Source: Limisphaerales bacterium (GTDB lineage Bacteria > Verrucomicrobiota > Verrucomicrobiia > Limisphaerales > UBA11358). Taken from it: a stretch of DNA of 31,190 nt. Below the pieces are notes generated by a model. The model did not search any database. It was not told where the DNA came from and was given only the letters and a program-made list of their open reading frames with translations. Location of the stretch: contig DAIDJC010000005.1 of the NCBI GenBank assembly GCA_027451565.1, forward strand, positions 1 through 31,190, in the 5' to 3' direction. Both the position numbers and the translations under genes were made by a program. This document shows, piece after piece, positions 1 to 7,328 of the stretch; position 1 is the first letter of the stretch; the number at the start of each line of letters is the position of its first letter.

Positions 1-167
1 ATCCCCAGCCCGACGTAATCCACCTTCTTTGCCGCCTGCCCGGTTTCCTCTAAAACAGTCAGTTCTTCCTCCGTCAAACCCGATGCCTTGGCCGCCGCTG
101 TCAGTGTGACGCCGCCTATTTCCCGCGCTTTGCGTATAACATCCCCACAGTGATCTTCAAGATTCAT
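1..167 (-). CDS. 5' end of a gene with a helix-turn-helix-like N-terminus (cut by window edge)
   Basis: The minus strand is open from an ATG at 165-167 to the window edge, giving 55 residues that begin MNLEDHCGDVIRKAREIGGV. The pattern of an amphipathic helix, then TAAAKASGLTEEEL, then LEETG looks like the recognition part of an XRE-type helix-turn-helix. From memory, Verrucomicrobia have metallo-beta-lactamase-fold hydrolases that start with such a module, so the missing part may be that enzyme; this is a guess because the catalytic part lies outside. In-frame ATGs at 189-191 and 216-218 are alternative starts and no convincing Shine-Dalgarno separates them. The gene diverges from the zinc-ribbon gene at 310, so the spacer should hold promoters for both. 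Confidence 0.55.
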   Translation of the reverse strand, partial: MNLEDHCGDVIRKAREIGGVTLTAAAKASGLTEEELTVLEETGQAAKKVDYVGLG

Positions 168-309
168 GTCCGCAAGGTACCGGATTCCCATCGTACGGCA
201 AGCGCCTGTCCAAGACATTCCACGGCATTGCATTGACGGATGATTTCATTTTTTGCTGGTTTGCGGCCCGGATCGTTTCTAAGCTGTCGTTAACTTAAAT
301 TTTCCCTCT

Positions 310-813
310 ATGGACATCGTTTTCAATTGTCCGAATTGTGACCAGGAGCTGGCAGTGGATCAATCTGGCGCCGGAACCCCGATTGACTGCCCATCCTGCG
401 GTGAAAACATCGTGATCCCGGCCAGCGGCAAGGTGACGACAGGACCTTTGCCCTCCATGGCCAGTCCACCCACCGCAGCAAGCGCCATGGCATCCTCCGC
501 AGCAGCACGCACGGCCCTTCATTTGAAGGTGCCTGTACGCGACAAGCCCGGGGAAATGCTCATAGACAAACCCAAACCGCCCTTGGAAATTGTCCAAAAA
601 GGCGCCGGCAAACGCTTGCGCATTTGCACCATCCGCCGGACTAGTTGCGTGGAGTCCGGCCACGACCATTTCGATGAACGGGTCTCCGAGGTGCTGGGGC
701 AAATTGGTGAAACAAACTTGGTGGGCATCCATGTTCTGGCCTATGATTGTTTTGACGTGACCACCCAAAAGGTATTAGGGGATTACGGAGTCATGATCGT
801 TTTCCGTGGTTGA
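310..813 (+). CDS. zinc-ribbon protein of unknown function
   Basis: This 167-residue protein opens with a four-cysteine zinc ribbon: CPNC at residues 7-10 and CPSC at 27-30, with 16 residues between the pairs. A low-complexity Ala/Pro/Ser linker (about 40-68) leads to a compact C-terminal domain (about 100-167) with alternating beta-rich stretches that ends GVMIVFRG. That domain is vaguely reminiscent of small Cse60/DUF-type folds, but I cannot name it with confidence. No signal peptide or membrane segment is visible, so it should be cytosolic. The same style of ribbon starts the kinase at 3208-4215. It is followed 52 nt downstream by the BamD-like gene on the same strand, which could make it the first gene of that unit. 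Function unknown. Confidence 0.75.
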   Translation: MDIVFNCPNCDQELAVDQSGAGTPIDCPSCGENIVIPASGKVTTGPLPSMASPPTAASAMASSAAARTALHLKVPVRDKPGEMLIDKPKPPLEIVQKGAGKRLRICTIRRTSCVESGHDHFDERVSEVLGQIGETNLVGIHVLAYDCFDVTTQKVLGDYGVMIVFRG

Positions 814-865
814 GGTTCAGGAATTGCCTTTGACTTGATCCCCGCATGGGGCTAGCGTCATTTGC

Positions 866-1852
866 ATGCGACGTCGGTTTGTTGAGATTTTGATTTTGAC
901 CGCGGTGGTCATGGCGCTGCCGTTTAGGTGTCCGGCCCCCTTGATCTACACCCCGGGAGAGGGTTGGTATTATGAACTTTTTGGCGGAAACACCAAATGG
1001 CAGCGGCCCCGTGCCAAGGACCAATTGGATGTAGCTGAAAAAGCCTTGGCTGCAAAGGATTACGATACAGCCATGCACGCTGCATCGCGGGTCTTGAAGG
1101 TGTTCCCGCTTTCGGATTATGCTCCTGAAGCCGCTTATGTTCAGGGGCGCTGTTTCGAGGCCGAGGGCAAGGATGAGGCAGCCTTTCAGGCTTACCAGGA
1201 TATTATTGATCATTATCCCAAATGCACCCAGTTCAATGAGGTCTTGAACAGGCAGTATGCCATCGCCAACCGGTTTCTGGGCGGTGAATGGTTCCGTCTA
1301 TGGAACACCATCCCCCTCTACCCATCCATGGACGAAACGGCCAACCTTTTTGGAAAAATCGTGGCAGATGGGCCTTTCAGCCCGGTGGCGCCCAAAGCAC
1401 AGATGAGCATCGGCAGCGCCCACGAAAAAGCAAAGGATTATGCCGAGGCAGTGAAGGCCTACGAAACAGCCGCAGATAAATACCAGAACGACCCTCAAAT
1501 TGCCGCAGATGCCATGTACCGTGCCGGCGTGGCTTGGCAAAAACAGGCAGACACGGCCGAATATGACCAAAGCGCAGCATCCAAGGCGATTTCAGCCTAC
1601 ATGGATTTCATATCCTTTTTTCCCGATGACCCCAGGGTGGCAACCGCCCGAAAAGCCATCGAGAAATTGAAGGCTCTTCAAGTGCAGGGAAGTTTTGATG
1701 TGGCGCAGTTTTACGAGCAATACCACGAATGGGCCGGCGCCGTGGTTTATTACAACGATGTCTTGCAGCAAAATGCCAATTCCCCATTGGCCACCCTGGC
1801 ACGTCAGCGAATTGACGCGTTGAAGCCCTTGTTGAAATCTTCAAAACGCTGA
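866..1852 (+). CDS. bamD: BamD-like outer-membrane assembly TPR protein
   Basis: The 328-residue product has an N-terminal hydrophobic export signal (about residues 5-22) followed by tandem TPR-like helices: DVAEKALAAKDYDTAMHAAS, then AAYVQGRCFEAEGKDEAAFQ, then a later pair around AEAVKAYETAAD, and a last one near the C-terminus. This architecture and length fit BamD/YfiO, the periplasmic lipoprotein of the BAM complex that helps insert beta-barrel proteins in the outer membrane. The only early cysteine sits in PFRC, a poor lipobox, so lipidation is uncertain. The lptE-like gene starts 5 nt downstream, indicating one transcript for envelope assembly. A generic YbgF-type TPR protein is the main alternative. 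Confidence 0.8.
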   Translation: MRRRFVEILILTAVVMALPFRCPAPLIYTPGEGWYYELFGGNTKWQRPRAKDQLDVAEKALAAKDYDTAMHAASRVLKVFPLSDYAPEAAYVQGRCFEAEGKDEAAFQAYQDIIDHYPKCTQFNEVLNRQYAIANRFLGGEWFRLWNTIPLYPSMDETANLFGKIVADGPFSPVAPKAQMSIGSAHEKAKDYAEAVKAYETAADKYQNDPQIAADAMYRAGVAWQKQADTAEYDQSAASKAISAYMDFISFFPDDPRVATARKAIEKLKALQVQGSFDVAQFYEQYHEWAGAVVYYNDVLQQNANSPLATLARQRIDALKPLLKSSKR

Positions 1853-1857
1853 ATTGC

Positions 1858-2367
1858 ATGCGCTGGAGGACCTATTGTCTGGCTGCCGTTCTGGGATTGA
1901 CCTGTGGCTGCGCCGCGTATCACTTGGGGCCAGTCAATGGGGCCACTGCGGGTGATCAATCCATCGAAGTTGCCCCTTTCAATAATCAAACCTTGCAACC
2001 GCGCTTGGGTGATTCCTTGACTCAGGCCACGCGCGAGTGCCTGCAACAAGATGGCACCTACCACCTCGCCACCCACGGGGAGGGTGACATTCGCTTGACC
2101 GGTGTGATCCAAGCTTATCAAAGAAGCGCCATTGGCTATTTGAGCACGGATGCCGTTACACCGGAAGATTTTCAGGTGGGAATGGATGTCCACGTGACAG
2201 CTTACGATGTGGATACTGGCAAAGTGCTTTTGGATAAGGTAATACACGCCTTCACCCTGGTACATGTGGGGTCGGACCTGGCTAGCGCAGAACGCCAAGC
2301 CATGCCTCTGCTAGCCGAAGATGCCGCCCAGAAAATTAACGAGTTAATGAGTGAAGGTTCCTGGTAA
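1858..2367 (+). CDS. lptE: LPS-assembly lipoprotein LptE
   Basis: LptE plugs the LptD barrel and helps deliver lipopolysaccharide to the outer leaflet of the outer membrane. The 169-residue product has a lipoprotein signal ending in TCGC with Cys18 as the lipidation site, directly followed by AAYHLGP, the usual start of the LptE domain. The body has the family pattern: a strand IEVAPFNNQT, a helix with LTQATREC, then DIRLTGVIQAYQR and a long strand pair VGMDVHVTAYDVDTGKVL, ending in a helix with AAQKINELMSEGSW. Length is normal. It is packed 5 nt behind the BamD-like gene, so both outer-membrane assembly factors are probably co-expressed. LptD is not in the window. Confidence 0.85.
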   Translation: MRWRTYCLAAVLGLTCGCAAYHLGPVNGATAGDQSIEVAPFNNQTLQPRLGDSLTQATRECLQQDGTYHLATHGEGDIRLTGVIQAYQRSAIGYLSTDAVTPEDFQVGMDVHVTAYDVDTGKVLLDKVIHAFTLVHVGSDLASAERQAMPLLAEDAAQKINELMSEGSW

Positions 2368-2512
2368 ATGTTCTGCCGCGAGAAGCATTCCAATTCGGGT
2401 TTAATTGATTTTCTTGAAACCTTTTTGTCGCCCATCCTGTCTTTCTCCTTGAGGCTGCCCAATAAAAGTGGCCCGTTAACCAAACTAAATCGCAAAAACT
2501 GACGGTGTTATT

Positions 2513-2938
2513 ATGAAAGTGAACCTTGTTAAATTCGCCTTTGTGGGGGCCGTGGTCGCCTCCTTGTCCCTGGTCCCCGCCCTTGCACAGGCTCAGGACA
2601 ACAGCAGCGGAGATAGCTCCACACAAACCGCTCCCGTGAAAAAGCACAAATTTACCCCTTACCACGGCAAGGTGGAATCCGTGGATACTTCCGCCCAGAC
2701 CTTGACCGTGGGCAGCCTAACTCTCCAAGTGGGATCCTCCACCAAAATTTCCAATGCCGCCACCCATGAGGATGCCACATTGGACAGCATCAAGCCGGGT
2801 GAGTTCGTCAGCGGTGCTTACAAGAAGACTTCAGATGGCAAGCTGGAAGCCATTTCCATCCATATTGGAAAAAAGTCCCATGCCCACAAGACGCCGCCCA
2901 GTGACGGCTCTGCCAACACCAATTCTGTAGCGAACTAA
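2513..2938 (+). CDS. small exported protein with a single beta-rich domain
   Basis: The 141-residue protein has a clear Sec signal peptide: MKVNLVKF, a hydrophobic core to about residue 23 and an ALAQAQ cleavage region near 24-28. A Lys/His-rich segment (KKHKFTPYHGKV) begins one small beta domain at about 45-125 (GKVESVDTSAQTLTV, LTLQVGSSTKI, GEFVSGAYKK, KLEAISIHIGKK). The pattern resembles small periplasmic DUF5666-like proteins, though the match is by eye only. The tail is Ser/Asn-rich and probably disordered. It stands alone: 145 nt separate it from lptE with no clear terminator between, and a strong terminator follows its stop. No Shine-Dalgarno is evident. Function unknown. Confidence 0.72.
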   Translation: MKVNLVKFAFVGAVVASLSLVPALAQAQDNSSGDSSTQTAPVKKHKFTPYHGKVESVDTSAQTLTVGSLTLQVGSSTKISNAATHEDATLDSIKPGEFVSGAYKKTSDGKLEAISIHIGKKSHAHKTPPSDGSANTNSVAN

Positions 2939-2990
2939 GGTTCTGACAGGGGCCTTTATCAGTCCCTTTCATTTTTGGACCTTTTCTGAC

Positions 2991-3026
2991 AGGCGCCGCA
3001 AGATCATGAATCTGCGGCGCCTTTTT
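2991..3026 (+). terminator. rho-independent terminator
   Basis: AGGCGCCGCA at 2991-3000 pairs perfectly with TGCGGCGCCT at 3013-3022 and is followed by a run of T (3022-3026). Inside the loop GAT/ATC can add three more pairs. It lies 52 nt after the stop of the small exported protein and ends that plus-strand unit. There is no matching A-run on its left, so it does not look bidirectional and would not serve the kinase gene. Confidence 0.9.
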
Positions 3027-3207
3027 CGTGCCCGCCTGCATGTTGGGCCTGAAATCAACTGCAATCCAGATTTTGCATGACCAGAAAAATACTCGGAAGG
3101 AATCCAAAAACCTGCAGGAACTTAATGGGAAAGGCTTCCAAGGCAGGGGCTTTCCACCATCTCCGGAGTTGCCCTTGGTTTCGTTGCAAAAGGTTGGAAT
3201 GAAAACT

Positions 3208-4215
3208 CTATTTTTTACGACGCCACCAGCCGGTAGTGCGGTTGTTTTTGGAGGGCTGATTGTCTTCCTGGGTTTGTTGCCGCAGCAGGAGGCTACGTGC
3301 CACTTCAAAATCCAGTATCAGTTGGTCGTAGCTGAGGAATCGGTCGCCTGGATCCTTGGCCAAGGTTCTCGAGAGGGCGTCGCTCGTGGCTTGTGATATT
3401 TCAGGGATGACCAGGTTGGCCGGGGTTAAGGCCGTATAAACATGGGCCTGCACCACCTCATCAGGCGTGGGTGCATCGAATGGCACATGGCCGGTGATGG
3501 CATGATAGAGGGTGGCCCCCAGGCTGTACATGTCCGATAGAAAGGTTTCCTTCTCCCTCTTTATTTTTTCAGGCGCCACATAATAAGGCGTTCCTCGAGT
3601 GAATTCGCTCGATTCCTGCTCGGCATTGGCTTTTCGCGCCAGCCCAAAATCCACAAGTTTGGGTTCATTGTCCGAATTAAAAAGAATATTGCCCGGCTTG
3701 ATGTCGCAGTGCAGAAGGTCGTGCTTCAAGGCCATGCTGAGCGCCGACGCTATTTTGATGGCCACATCCAATACCGCAAGTTCCTTCAGGACGTGCTCTT
3801 TTTCTATTCGATTATCCAAACTGCCCTGGTCCGCTATTTCCATCACCAGATAACGCTCTCCCTGCCATTCATCGAAAGTGTAAATGTGAATGATGTTGGT
3901 GTGATTGAGTTGGGCGCATGCTCGCGCTTCCAAATAAAAGCTTTCCAGCATCTGGGCGTCGCTCATGAGCTCCTTTTTCATGAGTTTTACTGCCACCATG
4001 CGTTCCAACGTGGTATCCCAAGCACGGTACACCACACCCATGCCTCCGGAAGCGATTTTCGAGCGCAGCTCAAATTGGCGCAGAACCATGGGCATCATAA
4101 TGGCGTGCCCGCACTTGCTGCATGGAACCGTCGCCAGAGGAGCCAGATCACCAGGGATGAACGTTTTGGTGTCACATCCCGGACAACTCACCATTTTTAA
4201 TGGCTTTTCGCTCAT
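3208..4215 (-). CDS. Ser/Thr protein kinase with N-terminal zinc ribbon
   Basis: A Hanks-type kinase of 335 residues. A zinc ribbon comes first (C11, C14, C32, C35). The kinase domain then runs from about 48 to 312: glycine loop ASGGMGVVYRA (55-65), ATP-binding Lys77 in VAVK, catalytic loop HCDIKPGN (169-176) with Asp171 and Asn176, DFG at 189-191, and an APE motif in YYVAPEKI. The catalytic Arg of HRD is Cys170, so it is a non-RD kinase, possibly not dependent on activation-loop phosphorylation. The C-terminus is a short basic tail, WWRRKK. There is no transmembrane helix or sensor domain, unlike many PknB-type kinases, so it should be a soluble regulator. Targets are unknown. It is monocistronic and divergent from the RNA candidate at 4312-4517. 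Confidence 0.93.
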   Translation of the reverse strand: MSEKPLKMVSCPGCDTKTFIPGDLAPLATVPCSKCGHAIMMPMVLRQFELRSKIASGGMGVVYRAWDTTLERMVAVKLMKKELMSDAQMLESFYLEARACAQLNHTNIIHIYTFDEWQGERYLVMEIADQGSLDNRIEKEHVLKELAVLDVAIKIASALSMALKHDLLHCDIKPGNILFNSDNEPKLVDFGLARKANAEQESSEFTRGTPYYVAPEKIKREKETFLSDMYSLGATLYHAITGHVPFDAPTPDEVVQAHVYTALTPANLVIPEISQATSDALSRTLAKDPGDRFLSYDQLILDFEVARSLLLRQQTQEDNQPSKNNRTTGWWRRKK

Positions 4216-4311
4216 GTCTGTTTTAATTTAACACTGTATTTCGTTGACACAAAGCATTTTTGGTGCCCTTCAGCCCGGGTTTTGGCCTTGCAGCACTCAT
4301 CTTTTTTTCCT

Positions 4312-4343
4312 TTGACAAACTCTCATTAATAAGTTAATAGTAT
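4312..4343 (+). promoter_or_regulatory. candidate sigma70-type promoter
   Basis: A perfect TTGACA (-35) sits at 4312-4317. The AT-rich stretch after it offers several imperfect -10 boxes: TAATAG at 4335-4340 (17-nt spacer), AATAGT at 4336-4341 (18 nt) and TAGTAT at 4338-4343 (20 nt). The -10 is therefore uncertain. A start near 4347-4352 would give a transcript of about 170 nt ending at the terminator 4487-4517. The next gene begins at 4552. Confidence 0.5.
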
Positions 4344-4346
4344 GCT

Positions 4347-4517
4347 CATGATAGTAGGGCTTTTGATCTCCAAGCAAGACTCCGGGTTGGCGCATTGCGC
4401 CAGCCAGGCATCCATTTGGATGCGTCAAGGGGGCCGAGCGGGCAGGGTTGGAGGATGTAATTAGTTTTCCATCAAATTTCAACAAACCCGCGATTGCCCC
4501 TCAATCGCGGGTTTTTT
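4347..4517 (+). ncRNA. candidate structured small RNA or regulatory leader
   Basis: The stretch has no convincing ORF but a consistent fold. CTCCAA (4368-4373) can pair with TTGGAG (4448-4453) as a closing stem. Inside are two perfect hairpins: a 9-bp stem at 4385-4405 (one G-T pair, loop ATT) and GCATCC/GGATGC at 4408-4423 (loop ATTT). It ends in a perfect terminator at 4487-4517 and is preceded by a promoter-like site. It could be a free sRNA, or a leader that attenuates the small gene at 4552. I compared it by eye with 6S, SRP RNA and common riboswitches (TPP, SAM, cobalamin, GEMM, ZTP, fluoride) and saw no match. The exact 5' end is inferred. Confidence 0.45.
4487..4517 (+). terminator. 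rho-independent terminator
   Basis: CCCGCGATTG (4487-4496) pairs perfectly with CAATCGCGGG (4502-4511) around a CCCCT loop and is followed by six T (4512-4517). The stem extends by three A-T pairs (AAA at 4484-4486). It stops transcripts coming from the 4312 promoter before the small gene at 4552. With its A-run on the left it could also act on the minus strand. Confidence 0.92.
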
Positions 4518-4551
4518 GCTTTTACAAAATAATGACGATTAATAAGGGAAT

Positions 4552-4902
4552 ATGAACCAAAACAAGACAAAATTAAGCGCCGAATTCAAGCCGGAAACCC
4601 GGTTTGAGCTCCATCCCGCCGCCGGGGTGTCTTTTCGGGTTTTGTTGCCCGAGCTTTTTGAAAAGTTAAAAAATGATCTTCTTGCGGAGAAGTTGTTTTT
4701 TGCCCAAACAGTTGCATGGCATGTGCCCCTCAGGCGTGCTGCGAATGAGGCGGCTGCCCTGGCCTGGAGCCATCCCTTCCCGTTGCTCGTATTGCCAGAG
4801 TTGTTTGCCGAGAAAGTGGCCGAAACCACCCGGCGCCTCGCACGGCAGGGAAAAATATCTGCGAAAATCAAGGGTGCAGAGGATGAAACCTTTGCGGCCT
4901 GA
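4552..4902 (+). CDS. small conserved-looking protein, function unknown
   Basis: The 116-residue product is soluble, without signal peptide or membrane segment. It is rich in Ala, Leu, Lys and Glu and looks mainly helical: FRVLLPELFEKLKNDLLAEK, then VPLRRAANEAAALAW, then a Leu/Pro-rich strand FPLLVLPELF and a basic helix to the end. I do not recognise a family, though I have the impression of similar short proteins in Verrucomicrobia. The start follows AATAAGGGAAT, a weak AAGGG Shine-Dalgarno. It begins 34 nt after a strong terminator, so its expression needs read-through or a promoter inside 4518-4551, where none is obvious. It converges with murA, whose stop is 59 nt away. Confidence 0.6.
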   Translation: MNQNKTKLSAEFKPETRFELHPAAGVSFRVLLPELFEKLKNDLLAEKLFFAQTVAWHVPLRRAANEAAALAWSHPFPLLVLPELFAEKVAETTRRLARQGKISAKIKGAEDETFAA

Positions 4903-4961
4903 GGACTCCATGGCCGCACGGCTGGGCGGCTTCTCCTTCCCGTTTGTGGCGGCCAGGCTTC

Positions 4962-6224
4962 TCAGGATTCTTCCACCCTTTGGATCCGCGCCCCCAGGTC
5001 ACGCAGTTTCCGGTCCATCTGCTCGTAACCGCGGTCCAAATGATAAATGCGGTTCACCTGCGTGATCCCACTGGCGGCAAGGCCCGCAATAACCAACGCT
5101 GCCGAGGCCCGTAAATCACTGGCCATCACAGGCGCTCCGCTCAGTTTCTTGCCCCCCTTTACAATGGCGCTGGGTCCCTCTATCTCAATCTCCGCCCCCA
5201 ATCGCGCCAACTCGCTCACGTGCATGAAACGGGATTCAAATATCCGCTCCGTGATGATGCTGATGCCCGGGGCCAGTGCCAGCAGCGCCATCATTTGTGC
5301 CTGCACATCCGTGGGAAATCCTGAGTAAGGAAGCGTGGTGACATCCACCGGTTTCAGCCGTCCACGCCGCCGAACCCGCAATTCAGATCCATTGCGGTCA
5401 ACGGCAACGTTCGCCTCCTGAAGCTTGTCCAACACCGCCCTTAGATGTTCGGCGCGGGCACCCCTCAAGGTGATATCCCCGGAGGTGGCCGCAGCCGCAA
5501 TCGCAAAGGTGGCCGTTTCAATTCGGTCCGGAATCACCTCGTGCTCGGCCCCATGCAATTGAGGGACACCATGGATGGTGATGGTGGGACTGCCCGCGCC
5601 TTCGATCCTTGCCCCCATTGAGTTTAGGAATACAGCCAGATCCATCACTTCTGGTTCGCAGGCGGCGCTCTCTATCACCGTGATGCCCTCACCCAAGGCG
5701 GCCGCCATCATCACGTTGGCTGTGCCCAAAACCGTGGGGCCGGCCCGCCCACCCAAAAATACGGAGGCGCCTTTTATTTTGCGCGCCGTGGCCTCCACAT
5801 ACCCACCCTCAATCCTGATCGCGGCGCCCAGCGCGGCAAACCCCTTTAGATGCAGATTGATCGGGCGGGCGCCTATGATGCATCCGCCCGGCAGCGAGAT
5901 GCGGGCGCGCTTGAGCCGTCCCAGCAGTGGCCCTGCGATGCAGATGGACCCGCGCATTTTCCGAACCAGTTCGTAATCCGCATACCCCTTGATCCTGCGC
6001 GCCTGCACCCGTAACGTGCCTTTTTCCAACGTGGCGGAGGCTCCAAGTGATTGCAGTATTTGAACCATGAACCGGGTGTCGCTCAAGTCCGGCACCCTGT
6101 GAATGACACATGGCTCGCTCGTCAGCAGTGTCGCCGCCATGATGGGCAGCGCGGCATTTTTGCTCCCGCTTATCTCCACCGTCCCCCGCAAAGGCACCCC
6201 GCCTCGGATCAAAAAGCTGTCCAT
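4962..6224 (-). CDS. murA: UDP-N-acetylglucosamine 1-carboxyvinyltransferase MurA
   Basis: MurA transfers enolpyruvate from PEP to UDP-GlcNAc, the first committed step of peptidoglycan synthesis in the cytosol. At 420 residues the length is normal. SKNAALP (21-27) carries the conserved Lys22/Asn23, and LPGGCIIGARP places the catalytic Cys at residue 115, as in the classic enzymes. A Cys here, rather than Asp, is the form inactivated by fosfomycin. The C-terminal part has PTDVQAQMMAL and ASDLRASAALVIAGLAA, typical of the inside-out alpha/beta barrel. It is the last gene of a minus-strand run and follows prmC by 97 nt, with AGGAAA about 10 nt upstream of the start. Confidence 0.97.
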   Translation of the reverse strand: MDSFLIRGGVPLRGTVEISGSKNAALPIMAATLLTSEPCVIHRVPDLSDTRFMVQILQSLGASATLEKGTLRVQARRIKGYADYELVRKMRGSICIAGPLLGRLKRARISLPGGCIIGARPINLHLKGFAALGAAIRIEGGYVEATARKIKGASVFLGGRAGPTVLGTANVMMAAALGEGITVIESAACEPEVMDLAVFLNSMGARIEGAGSPTITIHGVPQLHGAEHEVIPDRIETATFAIAAAATSGDITLRGARAEHLRAVLDKLQEANVAVDRNGSELRVRRRGRLKPVDVTTLPYSGFPTDVQAQMMALLALAPGISIITERIFESRFMHVSELARLGAEIEIEGPSAIVKGGKKLSGAPVMASDLRASAALVIAGLAASGITQVNRIYHLDRGYEQMDRKLRDLGARIQRVEES

Positions 6225-6321
6225 TTTTTCTGTTTCCTGGGTTTAAAATTGACCGGCCTGTTATTTGGACCCCAACCGACCGGGGCCAAGGTGGATCCCG
6301 ATTGATTCTTCATCCTAACGT

Positions 6322-7209
6322 TCACCCCACCCCGATACCAGCCGGGTGCGGTGGATTAAGAGTCATGATCCGTGCCCGTTGACTGTAATCATCCTGCACA
6401 GCTTGCACAATCCACTTTTCTCCTGAGAAAATTTCTTTCAACGCCTCCTCCTGACCATCTCCAAATTCCACCATTAATTTTCCACCAACGGATAAAAAAG
6501 GAGCAGCCTCCACTGCCAGGCGCCGATAGAAACCCAGGCCATCCGGGCCGCCGTCCAAGGCCATGGGTGGATCAAAATCACGAACCTCAGGATCCAGCGT
6601 GGCCAGTTCCAATGTGGCAATATATGGAGGGTTGCTCAAAATCAGGTCAAAAGGCTTGTCCCTCATTCCATCCAAGGGGGCAAATCTATCCCCATGAAGA
6701 AACTGTATTCTCTCATGCACACCGTTTTGCACGGCATTCTGACAGGCCATATCCAGGGCTTCTTGAGATAAATCGGTCGCCACCACCATGCTTGAGGGAC
6801 ATTGTGCTGCCATGGCAATGGCGATGCACCCGCTTCCTGTGCACAAGTCCAAAATCCGACAGCCCCCCCCCGGCCGGGCGGAATGTAAATATTTCCACCC
6901 GGATTCTGCCAGTAATTCCGTCTCGGGACGGGGTACTAAAACGTGCCTATTCACCCTTATTTCATGTCCCCAAAACGAGGTGGATCCCGTGATATGCTGG
7001 AGCGGCTCTCTCATCCCTCTACGGCGCACTGCTTCCCGCAAGGCATCTGTTTCCGCCGGCCCAAGAGACCGGTCAAACTTCAGGTACAACGTCATGCGCG
7101 GCATCTTCAAAATGTGGGCCAGCAATAATTCAGCCTGCAGGCGCGGTGATTCCACCCGGCGCTTGGCCAAGAACTCAGCGCTCTTTTGAATCGCTTCCAA
7201 AACAGTCAC
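6322..7209 (-). CDS. prmC: peptide chain release factor N5-glutamine methyltransferase PrmC
   Basis: PrmC (HemK) methylates the glutamine of the GGQ motif of release factors RF1 and RF2 using SAM, which improves translation termination. The 295-residue protein has the helical N-terminal release-factor-binding domain (1-75), then VPRPETELL (102-110), the SAM motif DLCTGSGCIAIA (121-132) and the catalytic NPPY at 193-196. All expected motifs are intact. Its usual partner prfA is not adjacent. It sits between an HDAC-fold gene (119 nt upstream) and murA (97 nt downstream), all on the minus strand. Confidence 0.96.
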   Translation of the reverse strand: MTVLEAIQKSAEFLAKRRVESPRLQAELLLAHILKMPRMTLYLKFDRSLGPAETDALREAVRRRGMREPLQHITGSTSFWGHEIRVNRHVLVPRPETELLAESGWKYLHSARPGGGCRILDLCTGSGCIAIAMAAQCPSSMVVATDLSQEALDMACQNAVQNGVHERIQFLHGDRFAPLDGMRDKPFDLILSNPPYIATLELATLDPEVRDFDPPMALDGGPDGLGFYRRLAVEAAPFLSVGGKLMVEFGDGQEEALKEIFSGEKWIVQAVQDDYSQRARIMTLNPPHPAGIGVG

Positions 7210-7328
7210 CCCGGCAATTTACTGCCATTCACACCTCAAATAAAGCCTGTCATCAGGCCTGGCAATTCGCCTGACTTGTCTCAAATTAAATTTCAGCCGT
7301 GAGTCAACTCGCCGCTGCCATTCTTCAT

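Noticed and set aside
4347..4517. 6S RNA, SRP RNA or a named riboswitch at this locus
   Set aside because: The two short internal hairpins do not fit the long rod of 6S; no SRP loop motif and no conserved core of the riboswitch classes I can recall is visible.
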